Below are positions 6,420-12,897 of a DNA stretch of 15,810 nucleotides, piece after piece. Each line of letters starts with the position of its first letter. Position 1 is the stretch's first letter. The stretch is taken from assembly GCA_910579155.1 (NCBI GenBank), contig CAJTTS010000077.1:1-15810 (forward strand), in the 5' to 3' direction. The notes under the pieces were generated by a model. That model was given only the letters and a program-made list of their open reading frames with translations, was not told the origin of the DNA and ran no database searches. The DNA is from an uncultured Oscillospiraceae bacterium. GTDB taxonomy: Bacteria; Bacillota_A; Clostridia; Oscillospirales; Oscillospiraceae. Both the position numbers and the translations under genes were made by a program.

Positions 6420-7856
6420 TTATCGGTCATGTTCGGTCTGCTGGTGCTGGCCGTCGCGGGCAAGCTGTTCGGCGGTCTTTTTCAGACGCTCCACCGCTTT
6501 GAGATCATCCCGCATGGCCCGCATTTTCTGATAATCCAAATCCTTCTGAGCGGTCAGGCGGTCCACCTCGTCCTGCCAGCTCTTGGGCGTGATTTTCTCG
6601 CCTGATACTTTCAAATCATCCAGGTAGCGAACGGCAGCATCGAATGATGCCAGCTCCGCTTCATGCTCCTGCCGGTACTGCACCCGTTTAGCAGGTTTCA
6701 CCTTGTCCAGTCGTTGACGAATGGGCTTGGTCTGCTGATACTGCGACCACATTTCCAGTCGTTCGGTGAGGACAGAAATACGGCGCTCGGCGTTGACAAT
6801 CTGGCCGCGCAAATCGTAGTAATCGCGGTTCATGGCTTCGACTTTTTGATAGAGCTGTTCCATGGAGCTGATGCCATTCTGCTGTAGAAAATTGAACAGG
6901 GCGGCGGTGGCTTTCAGCGCCTTGACCTTGCCAGACCGCGACTTGGCTTTGCTGGCATTGACCTCGGCCTGGGCTTGGTAGAGCTGGGCAAGAACGCTGC
7001 CACTGTCCCGGGGCTGTTCGGCTTGTTTCTTTGTCCAGTTATAGAGCCGGGTGATGCGGGCTTTAATTTCCTTCAGCAACTTGTTGTCGGCGGCAATCTG
7101 GCGGTTGATGTCACCCTTCTCAGTGGCAATGCCTCGCCGTTCCATCTGACTGGCCGCTGACCCCATGTGGATGGTGGGGATTTTCTCGATGCCCTGACGC
7201 TTATAGGAACGGTGGTCAACCCGCTCCGGCCTGCCTGCTGCTTCCAACGCCTGGTTGACACAGGAGGCCCACGCCGCCCGCCATTTTTCGGCGTTGCCCC
7301 GGTCATTCCAATCGGTGGTGTCCTCCCGATGACTTTTCCATCCGCCTTTGCCGTTAGGAATGCGCTGACCATGCTCGTCCAGGTCGTAAACCTTCCGGCA
7401 CTTCGCCCCCCAAGTCCCATCTGCTTTCAATGGCCGCATGGTGAGCATGATATGGGCGTGAGGATTGCCCGTTCCCTTGTCGTGGATGGCAAAATCAGCG
7501 CACATCCCAGCCGCCACAAAATTCTCCCGGACATAAGCCCGGATCAAGGCCAACTGCGCCGCCGGGGACAGCTCCACAGGAAAAGCAACCTCAATTTCAC
7601 GGGCAAGCTGAGCGTCACTGGATTTCTCGATCTTTTCCACCGAGTTCCAGAGGGTGGAGCGGTCTGAAAACTCAGGCGGGGCATGGGAAGGGAGCATGAT
7701 TTCCCGGTGGATAATGCCGCCTTTGTGGGTATAATCATGAATTTCTCCGTCCCACTCGTTTGTCAGCTTTTCACCGCTTCGGTAGGCAGCGGCAGCTACC
7801 GCCGAGCGGCCCTTGCTTCGTTGGATAATCTTGACAGGACAATGAAATATCGCTAT
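6420..7856 (-). CDS. mobA: MobA/MobL (MobQ-type) relaxase, about 478 aa, apparent AUA start
   Basis: This nicks oriT and carries the 5' end into the recipient. Domain order is a relaxase fold (about residues 1-240) and a long coiled-coil-rich C-terminus (about 250-478). Counted from ATA at 7854-7856, the catalytic tyrosine in SAVAAAAYR is residue 25, as in RSF1010 MobA, and the start AIFHC aligns with its AIYHL. The metal-binding motif is IHDKGTGNPHAHIM, with PHAH histidines near 133 and 135. GGGAGG (7866-7871) lies 9 bases upstream of the ATA. ATT at 7862 is only 3 bases from it, and upstream ATG codons lack ribosome sites. The annotated length may therefore vary. No primase domain is seen. 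The oriT lies immediately upstream and the HTH gene immediately downstream. Confidence 0.87.
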   Translation of the reverse strand: MAIFHCPVKIIQRSKGRSAVAAAAYRSGEKLTNEWDGEIHDYTHKGGIIHREIMLPSHAPPEFSDRSTLWNSVEKIEKSSDAQLAREIEVAFPVELSPAAQLALIRAYVRENFVAAGMCADFAIHDKGTGNPHAHIMLTMRPLKADGTWGAKCRKVYDLDEHGQRIPNGKGGWKSHREDTTDWNDRGNAEKWRAAWASCVNQALEAAGRPERVDHRSYKRQGIEKIPTIHMGSAASQMERRGIATEKGDINRQIAADNKLLKEIKARITRLYNWTKKQAEQPRDSGSVLAQLYQAQAEVNASKAKSRSGKVKALKATAALFNFLQQNGISSMEQLYQKVEAMNRDYYDLRGQIVNAERRISVLTERLEMWSQYQQTKPIRQRLDKVKPAKRVQYRQEHEAELASFDAAVRYLDDLKVSGEKITPKSWQDEVDRLTAQKDLDYQKMRAMRDDLKAVERLKKTAEQLARDGQHQQTEHDR

Positions 7857-7894
7857 ATAAATTGACCTCCCTTCGACAGAATGGGGTGGGGGTT

Positions 7895-7981
7895 TGGGGG
7901 CGGTAGCCCCCATTGCGTCCGTAGGACGCAGCAGCCCCCGGCAGGGCGCACAGCACCGGAACGGTGTATAAGTGCGCACTT
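7895..7981 (+). other. oriT with RSF1010-like nic region
   Basis: Three perfect hairpins stand in a row: TGGGGGC/GCCCCCA (7895-7912), TGCGTCC/GGACGCA (7914-7930) and CACCG/CGGTG (7954-7966, 3-base loop). Two bases after the last comes TAAGTGCGC (7969-7977), the nic core of RSF1010/R1162-type origins, where the nick falls between G and C of GCG|C (about 7976/7977 by analogy). Inverted repeat then nic matches that family's layout. The core lies in a perfect 12-bp palindrome, AAGTGCGCACTT (7970-7981). It is directly upstream of the MobQ relaxase, the expected position. Confidence 0.8.
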
Positions 7982-7993
7982 GTCCCAAGTGAC

Positions 7994-8290
7994 CTACTCA
8001 GTACCCCTGCCGTTCAGCATTTTTTCCTCCAATTCCCGCGCCCCAGGCAGGCGGGAAAAGGCAATCAGGAACGCCTTGACCGATTCACCATCTGCGGTGA
8101 CAATGGCAGGAAATACCCCCTCCAGAATGGCACCATGGCGGCACAGACGGCTGGTGCGGGCGTTGCGTTCCTCCTGGCGGATGCGGTTCAGTAAAATCTT
8201 CTGCTTGTTTTGGAGCTGGTAAATCTCCTTTTCGGCTTTGGCCTTCTGCTGCTTGATCTTGGCCCGTTGGTCTGCGATTGACTGGTCCAT
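7994..8290 (-). CDS. DUF3847 family mobilisation-associated protein, 98 aa
   Basis: The N-terminal half is a highly charged coiled coil (IADQRAKIKQQKAKAEKEIYQLQNKQKILLNRIRQEERNARTSRL, residues 5-50). The C-terminal half contains RLCRHGAILEGVFP and ESVKAFLIAF. The pattern RxxRLxxxGAxLE is typical of DUF3847 proteins, which nearly always precede MobA/MobL relaxases in Firmicute elements. An auxiliary relaxosome role like that of MobC is plausible but unproven. ATG at 8288-8290 has GGGAGG 11 bases upstream. It ends 13 bases before the oriT core, so oriT separates it from the relaxase gene. Confidence 0.78.
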   Translation of the reverse strand: MDQSIADQRAKIKQQKAKAEKEIYQLQNKQKILLNRIRQEERNARTSRLCRHGAILEGVFPAIVTADGESVKAFLIAFSRLPGARELEEKMLNGRGTE

Positions 8291-8296
8291 GTGCTA

Positions 8297-8755
8297 TCAA
8301 ACCTCCCTCGGTATCCAGCCATTTTTCTGGAAAAATTTCTGCAATTTCCTGACAGCGCTGGTGACAGATTCGGTGGCACAGCTCCCGCTTACACCCTCGT
8401 CTGCCGCGATCTCCCGGAACTTCTTTTTCAGCGTGTACCGGGCATGGAGCCGCCGCGCCTGGGTGGGGGACAGCAGCAGCATGGCGTCGGACAAATGCTC
8501 CAACATCAGGTCGGCGTTGGCTTCGTCCTCGGCCTGAATCATCAGTTCCTCCGGGGAGAGCACCAGGAACATAGCGTGATTCTCCATGGCGGGGGATTGG
8601 TCGATGGAATAGACATGGTAATAGATGCGTTTGCTGTTCTGGCGATTCTCAATGCGCCGACCTTCCTCCAGCTCTCCCGCAACATCGTCCGGCACTTCAA
8701 TGAATTTGTCCTTTGGGTAATGCGGGTAGTAGCGTCTCAGGTTGATAACTGCCAT
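8297..8755 (-). CDS. Sigma-70-like protein, element type, 152 aa
   Basis: The N-terminus, MAVINLRRYYPHYPKDKFIEVPDD, with IYYHVYSIDQSP is characteristic of the small sigma-factor-like proteins of Clostridial conjugative elements. The C-terminal LSPTQARRLHARYTLKKKFREIAADEGVSGSCATESVTSAVRKLQKFF (about residues 98-145) is a sigma region 4-type helix-turn-helix. Region 2 is not recognisable, so it may be a transcriptional regulator rather than a true sigma factor. ATG at 8753-8755 has AAGGAGGT four bases upstream. It is preceded by a strong hairpin (8778-8809) and followed 6 bases later by the DUF3847 gene. Confidence 0.75.
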   Translation of the reverse strand: MAVINLRRYYPHYPKDKFIEVPDDVAGELEEGRRIENRQNSKRIYYHVYSIDQSPAMENHAMFLVLSPEELMIQAEDEANADLMLEHLSDAMLLLSPTQARRLHARYTLKKKFREIAADEGVSGSCATESVTSAVRKLQKFFQKNGWIPREV

Positions 8756-8777
8756 AGCGACCTCCTTGAAATGACAA

Positions 8778-8809
8778 GAGGGACAAGCCGCCACAGCAGC
8801 TTGTCCCTC
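8778..8809 (-). terminator. Strong hairpin between the two sigma-like genes
   Basis: A perfect 11-bp stem, GAGGGACAAGC/GCTTGTCCCTC, has a 10-base loop and is followed on the minus strand by TTGTCATTTC. The U-tract is poor, so it may be a weak terminator or attenuator between the upstream sigma-like gene and the downstream mobilisation operon. Confidence 0.5.
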
Positions 8810-8867
8810 CCGGTGATGGAGCAAATGCCCCTCACCTTATAGGCCAGTTAGGGGGGCTATCGTGGGG

Positions 8868-9269
8868 TCACTTTTTGAAAAAAGTTTGAAAAATTTTTCT
8901 CACCGCCGCAATGGAATCGCGCACAGCATATTTGGAGCAACCACACATTTCGGCTATCTCCGCATAGCTGAGATCATACAGAGCATGGAGCAGAAACCGC
9001 TCCCGCTGGGTGGGAGTACAGAGGGCCAGCACTGCCAGAATTTCGTCCAGCGTTTCCCTCTGACAGAGCAGTTCCTCCGGGCTGGCACAGTAGGGCAAGC
9101 GGCCCTCGGCGGCAATTATGTACTCGTCGAACTCGCGGTCATCCCAATGACGCCGCTTTTCGTGGTAAAGATTTTCTGCTTTGCGTTCGCCAGCGTCCAG
9201 GCACTCGGCAACCTCGGCGCTGACTTCGACAGTAACATCCCGTCCATTTATCTTGATGGTGATTTCCAC
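8868..9269 (-). CDS. Sigma-70 region 4-like protein, 133 aa
   Basis: The C-terminal part TPTQRERFLLHALYDLSYAEIAEMCGCSKYAVRDSIAAVRKIFQTFF (about residues 86-131) is a clear sigma region 4.2 helix-turn-helix. The middle (HEKRRHWDDREFDEYIIAAEGRLP) is the spacer typical of this mobile-element family. No region 2 is visible. GTG at 9267-9269 was chosen because GGAGGT lies 7 bases upstream, on the arm of a 13-bp hairpin that would hide it. The next sigma-like gene is 112 bases downstream after a hairpin. It probably activates mobilisation or excision genes (inference from position). Confidence 0.78.
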   Translation of the reverse strand: MEITIKINGRDVTVEVSAEVAECLDAGERKAENLYHEKRRHWDDREFDEYIIAAEGRLPYCASPEELLCQRETLDEILAVLALCTPTQRERFLLHALYDLSYAEIAEMCGCSKYAVRDSIAAVRKIFQTFFKK

Positions 9270-9277
9270 CGTTTTGA

Positions 9278-9311
9278 CCTCCGTTCAGATTTTTGGTGAT
9301 CTGAACGGAGG
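9278..9311 (-). promoter_or_regulatory. Hairpin sequestering the ribosome binding site of the sigma-like gene
   Basis: CCTCCGTTCAGAT (9278-9290) and ATCTGAACGGAGG (9299-9311) form a perfect 13-bp stem with an 8-base loop. In the minus transcript the GGAGG arm nearest the start codon is the Shine-Dalgarno site of the gene at 8868-9269, so the folded RNA would block translation. There is no U-tract, so termination is unlikely. Confidence 0.7.
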
Positions 9312-9395
9312 GGGTGGACCACGGCACCGAAGGCGCTTACACTTTGGCCTGGGTACAAAAAAATCCGCATGACATAAAGCCACACAGATATGGAA

Positions 9396-9423
9396 ATAAT
9401 ATTTCTCTTTTAAGTGCTGCGAA
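9396..9423 (-). promoter_or_regulatory. Candidate promoter for the sigma/mobilisation operon
   Basis: -10 TATTAT (9396-9401) and -35 TTCGCA (9418-9423) have a 16-base spacer on the minus strand. The -35 is a modest match. It would yield a leader of about 120 bases containing the hairpin at 9278-9311. Confidence 0.4.
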
Positions 9424-9590
9424 ATTTCAGGCAGAATGCAATTCTGTCCCCTTGCGCAAGGCAGGCTTTTTTTGATAAGTCAGGCAAAGCAACTGGCACA
9501 AAGAGCACAGAGGCACCTCCCAGATACCGCCGTGTCCTTAAAAATGGGCGACTTTAACACACCCCCCGTATTTTCTTTTTTCAAAAGGAA

Positions 9591-9628
9591 AACGGCGGCT
9601 TGAAATTGAATATTTCAAAACCGCCGTT
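9591..9628 (-). terminator. Intrinsic terminator downstream of the coiled-coil gene
   Basis: AACGGCGG (9591-9598) pairs with CCGCCGTT (9621-9628), and the interior adds TTGAAAT/ATTTCAA (9600-9606 with 9612-9618). On the minus strand it is followed by TTTTCCTTTT. It closes the regulatory cassette before the mobilisation operon. A weaker ACAACGG/CCGTTGT hairpin lies at about 9668-9694. Confidence 0.75.
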
Positions 9629-9723
9629 CCCGTATTATAATTTTGAGCGTACGATTACACTCTGCTGTTACAACGGTTTTTTCTTTTGCCGTTGTGCGGC
9701 AGATTACCAATCTTTATGGGCAC

Positions 9724-10188
9724 TTAGTCTTCCGAATAGGGAGCAAAAGAAATTTTATAGCCCTGTTCCCTGTCCTTTTCGATTTGATAAATACCGGGAG
9801 ATGCAGTATCGGTTTTTTCGGGTTCGTACAAATCCCTGCTGGCCTTTACTGCGGGGAGCTGCGTATCAAGGCGGGCCTGCTCTACCTGCTCCACAGCTTG
9901 GGCACTGTTTCCCTTTGCGCTTCTCAGTTCAGTGGCTACTTTCTCCAATTCTTCTGCCACGATCTTCTGGGTTTCTGCGGTAGCGCCCGCACTGTCGGTT
10001 CCCGTTGCTTTGAGCAGAAGCATTTGGTTTTGTAACTGCTGCTGCTTGGTTTGGAGTTCAGCCACCTTATCCGCTTTCCCTTGCTTCATAATGGGCTGCG
10101 TGGATGGCTGACCCAGCTTCGGGGCAGTTTTTTTGTCTGCCATCATGGTAAGCGGGTTTACATAGCCGGGTCGCATTTGTATTGCCAT
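9724..10188 (-). CDS. Coiled-coil protein of unknown function, 154 aa
   Basis: I do not recognise a named family. The N-terminus is MAIQMRPGYVNPLTMMADKK. A Gln/Lys/Glu-rich coiled coil follows (about residues 35-115: KADKVAELQTKQQQLQNQMLLLKATG and IVAEELEKVATELRSA), and then a compact C-terminus, LYEPEKTDTASPGIYQIEKD to ISFAPYSED. There is no signal peptide or membrane segment, so it is probably cytoplasmic. ATG at 10186-10188 has GGAGGT 8 bases upstream. It follows the LytTR kinase gene, and its upstream region carries a LytTR-type direct repeat (10292-10322), so it is a likely target of that system. A terminator follows. It is the only apparent output gene of the regulatory cassette. Confidence 0.75.
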   Translation of the reverse strand: MAIQMRPGYVNPLTMMADKKTAPKLGQPSTQPIMKQGKADKVAELQTKQQQLQNQMLLLKATGTDSAGATAETQKIVAEELEKVATELRSAKGNSAQAVEQVEQARLDTQLPAVKASRDLYEPEKTDTASPGIYQIEKDREQGYKISFAPYSED

Positions 10189-10254
10189 AATGATTAACCT
10201 CCATTTTTGTAATCGTCCTGTCATTCAAGCAATGTTCCATTTGCTTACAACAGG

Positions 10255-10322
10255 TATATCGGAGGAAAGATGGGAAGGAAAAGGCTCATAACACGAACGG
10301 TTGATTCTGGTTCGTGAATGGT
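10255..10322 (-). promoter_or_regulatory. LytTR-type direct repeat and regulated promoter
   Basis: On the minus strand ACCATTCACG (10313-10322) and ACCGTTCGTG (10292-10301) agree at 7 of 10 positions and start 21 bases apart, two helical turns. Nine-base direct repeats of this kind separated by about 12 bases are the known operator layout of LytTR regulators. A GATATA -10 candidate (10255-10260) lies about 31 bases downstream with no good -35, as expected of an activator-dependent promoter. Confidence 0.6.
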
Positions 10323-10336
10323 ATAATAAATCTGCT

Positions 10337-11614
10337 TCAATGAGAACAAAGCAGTACGCTGATTCTGAATTTTCCATTGTTTAGTTCAGTTTCCATTGTG
10401 CCATGGTACTTTTCAGTCATGTGCTGGATATTCATTAGGCCCGTCCCCCAGATGATAGGTTGGCTGGCGCTTGTCGTATTGATGGCTTCAACAACCAGAA
10501 ATTGTGATTTCGCTTTGGCCGATAAAGACAACACCTTTTCCTCCTGCGTCCCGTCTATGCAGGCTGTAATTGCATTGTCCAGGATATTAGAGAAAAGCAC
10601 GCACAAATCCATATCCTCTATGGTGAAATTTGCAGGGACTGACACATCATGGGATACAACAATGTGGCTGCGCTTTGCGTAACTCAGTTTTTCTTTCAGC
10701 AGGACATCCAGGATTGGCTTCCCTGTGGATATATTCATAAGAAGCTCTCCGCAACTGATATGCAGCTTTTGGGTATATTGCTCTGCCTGTGCAAACAACT
10801 TGTCATGGAGCAGACCGGATATTACCAGCAGATGGTTGTCAATATCATGCTGAAACGAGGAATAAAGCTCGCTGCGTTTTGCCGCTTCTTCCATGTAAAC
10901 TTTCTGTCCGTTCAACTGGCTTTGCAGCAGGGCCGCAGCTTGTTCGTGTTTGGTAAGCTGAATGATTTTACAAAAGACCTCAATCATCAAAAAGACAATA
11001 ACGGCTGCCCCAAGCATTGTAAAAAGCACGACGAATCTGGCGTTGACGCCAAGAGCGGCAAGGTGTGGTTCAAAATCGCGGCCATCCAGTTTCAGCCCAT
11101 ATCGAATGAGCAAGACAATCATCGCGCATGGAAGCAGGAGAATGTATAGGTAAGATGAAATTGACTGCCGCAGCGTATAGGAATATCTTTTTTTGATAAC
11201 TTGCAGTATGCCGAAAAATAGAATGTCCAGCAGAAGGGGTATCAAAACCTGCTCCACTTTTCCTCCTGTGGGAGAATGAAAATTAGACGATACCCATGAC
11301 ATAATAAATGCCGAATATCCTTCAATGAATGTGTAAAAGGTAAAGATGATTGTGATCGGCGCGACAAGTTCAGCACTACGAATTTTTAATACAGCCTTTG
11401 CAAAAGCAATCAGCACCAACACATCAATGAAAAATGCTCCCGGAAATTGAAACAAGGTCACGACAGCCGTAATCAATCCGTTGGCTATGAGCCAGATAGG
11501 AACATACCGTCTGCCATCTTTTCGAGTGATGCACAGCAAAAAATCGAATACAAAGTAATGGACAAAACTGTTCTCCAATACACACCAAAGCACAAAAAGT
11601 AATTTGGACGGCAT
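10337..11614 (-). CDS. AgrC-like GHKL sensor histidine kinase, 425 aa
   Basis: This is a membrane sensor kinase, probably detecting an extracellular peptide. The first 215 residues carry about six hydrophobic segments (near 5-29, 40-72, 86-108, 123-141, 153-172 and 194-216). A linker helix follows (220-255). The phosphoacceptor region SSFQHDIDNHLLVISGLL has His256, the N box FSNILDNAI has Asn343/Asn347, and the G box is IIWGTGLMNIQHM at 387-399. The last ATP-binding elements are short but typical of AgrC/VirS kinases. The ATG at 11612-11614 overlaps the regulator's stop (TAATG), with AGGAAAGGG upstream, so the two are translationally coupled. No AgrB-like processing enzyme or propeptide gene is visible. 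Base composition is more A+T-rich than the element backbone. Confidence 0.9.
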   Translation of the reverse strand: MPSKLLFVLWCVLENSFVHYFVFDFLLCITRKDGRRYVPIWLIANGLITAVVTLFQFPGAFFIDVLVLIAFAKAVLKIRSAELVAPITIIFTFYTFIEGYSAFIMSWVSSNFHSPTGGKVEQVLIPLLLDILFFGILQVIKKRYSYTLRQSISSYLYILLLPCAMIVLLIRYGLKLDGRDFEPHLAALGVNARFVVLFTMLGAAVIVFLMIEVFCKIIQLTKHEQAAALLQSQLNGQKVYMEEAAKRSELYSSFQHDIDNHLLVISGLLHDKLFAQAEQYTQKLHISCGELLMNISTGKPILDVLLKEKLSYAKRSHIVVSHDVSVPANFTIEDMDLCVLFSNILDNAITACIDGTQEEKVLSLSAKAKSQFLVVEAINTTSASQPIIWGTGLMNIQHMTEKYHGTMETELNNGKFRISVLLCSH

Positions 11615-12321
11615 TATATCAGCCCTTTCCTACAAATCTCCAATAGCTTTTGCGTAAACTCTTGCTGCTTTCTTCGGGAAATCAGGACATGATCTCCACC
11701 CTCCATAATCGCCGAGCCGGGCTGCTTATCTATGACATGATCCATGTTTACAATGTAGCTCCGATGGCAACGGAAAAAGCGCTCGTCAAGCTTTTCCTGT
11801 ATGGCATCCAGTGTTCCAAAGAACTGAACTTGCTCTGTCAATGTATGGATTGTGATTTGATGGTTCATCGCCTCGCAATATAGAATATCTTTGAGCGGTA
11901 CTCTGGATGCAGTGGTTCCGTTGGTAATCAAGAGAGTCTTTCCACTGTTTAAGGCCACACGCTTTATTGCTTTGTCCATAGCCGAAAACAACTTTTCTTC
12001 CGATACTGGCTTGAGGATGTAGTGAAGCGCGTCCAAATCAAATGCTTGAAACACATATTTTTGAAATGCGGTTATGAAAATCACCTGGCTTTCGCTGCCG
12101 AGATTCCGCAGGTGCCGGATGATTTCCATGCCATTGCCTGTTGGAAGTTTAATATCCATCAAAATAATATCCGCCATTCGGTTTGAAGCCAAAAGTTCTT
12201 CTCCATTTGAAAAGGAAGAAATAGATGCGTGAATTTCTCTTGAATTACAATATTTATCCAGCAATTTACATAATTCGTCCATGAAATAGGCTTCGTCCTC
12301 ACAAATAGAAACTGTTATCAT
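11614..12321 (-). CDS. LytTR-family response regulator, 235 aa
   Basis: An N-terminal receiver domain (residues 1-120) has acidic residues CEDE at 7-10, phosphoacceptor Asp56 in ILMDIKLP, Thr84 in IFITAF and Lys104 in ILKPV. The C-terminal LytTR DNA-binding domain (about 126-233) contains VPLKDILYCEAMNHQITIHT, the family signature FFRCHRSYIVN (183-191) and LISRRKQQEF. ATG at 12319-12321 was chosen because GGAGG lies 7-8 bases upstream; the earlier ATG at 12327 is too close to it. It is transcribed from a strong promoter (12374-12402), with the kinase gene overlapping its stop. LytTR proteins bind paired 9-base direct repeats, and a good candidate is at 10292-10322. Confidence 0.92.
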   Translation of the reverse strand: MITVSICEDEAYFMDELCKLLDKYCNSREIHASISSFSNGEELLASNRMADIILMDIKLPTGNGMEIIRHLRNLGSESQVIFITAFQKYVFQAFDLDALHYILKPVSEEKLFSAMDKAIKRVALNSGKTLLITNGTTASRVPLKDILYCEAMNHQITIHTLTEQVQFFGTLDAIQEKLDERFFRCHRSYIVNMDHVIDKQPGSAIMEGGDHVLISRRKQQEFTQKLLEICRKGLI

Positions 12322-12373
12322 TGCCATACCTCCAAAACAGCCGCATGGGAGCGAGGTTCATAGTAATAATGTC

Positions 12374-12402
12374 ATTATAGACACATTTCGTCCGCTTTTC
12401 AA
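12374..12402 (-). promoter_or_regulatory. Promoter of the LytTR regulator-kinase operon
   Basis: -35 TTGAAA (12397-12402) and a perfect -10 TATAAT (12374-12379) have a 17-base spacer on the minus strand. GCGAAAT occurs twice at a 14-base period just upstream (12410-12416 and 12424-12430), possible operators for the divergent XRE regulator. Confidence 0.8.
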
Positions 12403-12511
12403 TTCTTTTGCGAAATACAGTAGGCGAAATTAAATACTACTAAAATATAAAATTACACTTCGTTCTCATAAAACACCCCGAAATGTAAAATAATGTCGAG
12501 GTGATGTGAGA

Positions 12512-12868
12512 ATGTACCAGGATAATAGGCAATTTGACTTTCATCCCATTGGTCGAGAAATCAAGCGTAAGCGAGAGGCCAAAGGATGGACACAGGACTA
12601 CTTGGCTCAGCTTGTGGATCGTACACCACGCTCCATTATGTATGTGGAAAATCGTGGTCAGCATCCCAGCTTAAATATCTTTTTCAAAATTGTTACCCTA
12701 TTGAATATTTCTGTGGACAAATTTTTCTACCCGGACAAATACAATGGGCAAAATGAGCGCCGGAACCGCATTGACCGAATGTTGAACGGTATGGATGAAC
12801 GAGAGCTTTCCATCATGGAAACCGTGGCAGAGGGGATTGAGCGGTCAAGAGAAGCGGAGGCCAAATAG
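12512..12868 (+). CDS. XRE-family HTH regulator, 118 aa
   Basis: The HTH domain (about residues 12-70) reads IGREIKRKREAKGWTQDYLAQLVDRTPRSIMYVENRGQHPSLNIFFKIVTLLNISVDKFFY, a textbook Cro/C1 fold. A C-terminal helical region follows (RNRIDRMLNGMDERELSIMETVAEGIERSREAE), common in Clostridial mobile-element XRE proteins. ATG at 12512-12514 has GAGGTG (12498-12503) 8 bases upstream; the GTG at 12506 is too close. It is the only complete plus-strand gene in the window and diverges from the LytTR operon, so it may control that operon's promoter. Its last codons lie inside a bidirectional terminator. Confidence 0.88.
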   Translation: MYQDNRQFDFHPIGREIKRKREAKGWTQDYLAQLVDRTPRSIMYVENRGQHPSLNIFFKIVTLLNISVDKFFYPDKYNGQNERRNRIDRMLNGMDERELSIMETVAEGIERSREAEAK

Positions 12869-12884
12869 TCATGGCCTCCGCTTC
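12851..12884. terminator. Terminator shared by convergent genes
   Basis: GAAGCGGAGGCC (12851-12862) and GGCCTCCGCTTC (12873-12884) form a perfect 12-bp stem with a 10-base loop. It overlaps the XRE stop codon and lies 13 bases past the stop of the minus gene at 12898. Tails on both sides are moderately T-rich (TGTTCT; TCTCTTG). Confidence 0.7.
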
Positions 12885-12897
12885 GTGTTCTGCTCCG

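Larger units (their letters stand above)
9270..9590. other. Non-coding leader and regulatory region upstream of the sigma-like genes
   Basis: There is no convincing gene on either strand. It contains a candidate minus promoter at 9396-9423, a 12-codon minus reading frame MSCGFFCTQAKV (9337-9375), the ribosome-site hairpin (9278-9311), CAGAAT/ATTCTG around GCA (about 9432-9446) and the palindrome CCTTGCGCAAGG (about 9460-9471). The density of structure suggests a regulated leader rather than empty spacer. Confidence 0.5.

Noticed and set aside
10271..10315. Plus-strand 14-codon frame MGRKRLITRTVDSG with GGAGG upstream, a possible signal peptide gene for the kinase
   Set aside because: It overlaps one half of the LytTR repeat, has no promoter, and lacks any leader, cysteine or processing motif expected of a pheromone precursor.
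10301..10327. Plus-strand TTGATT and TATAAT resembling a promoter
   Set aside because: The spacer is only 15 bases and no plus-strand gene follows; the bases are better explained by the LytTR direct repeat on the other strand.
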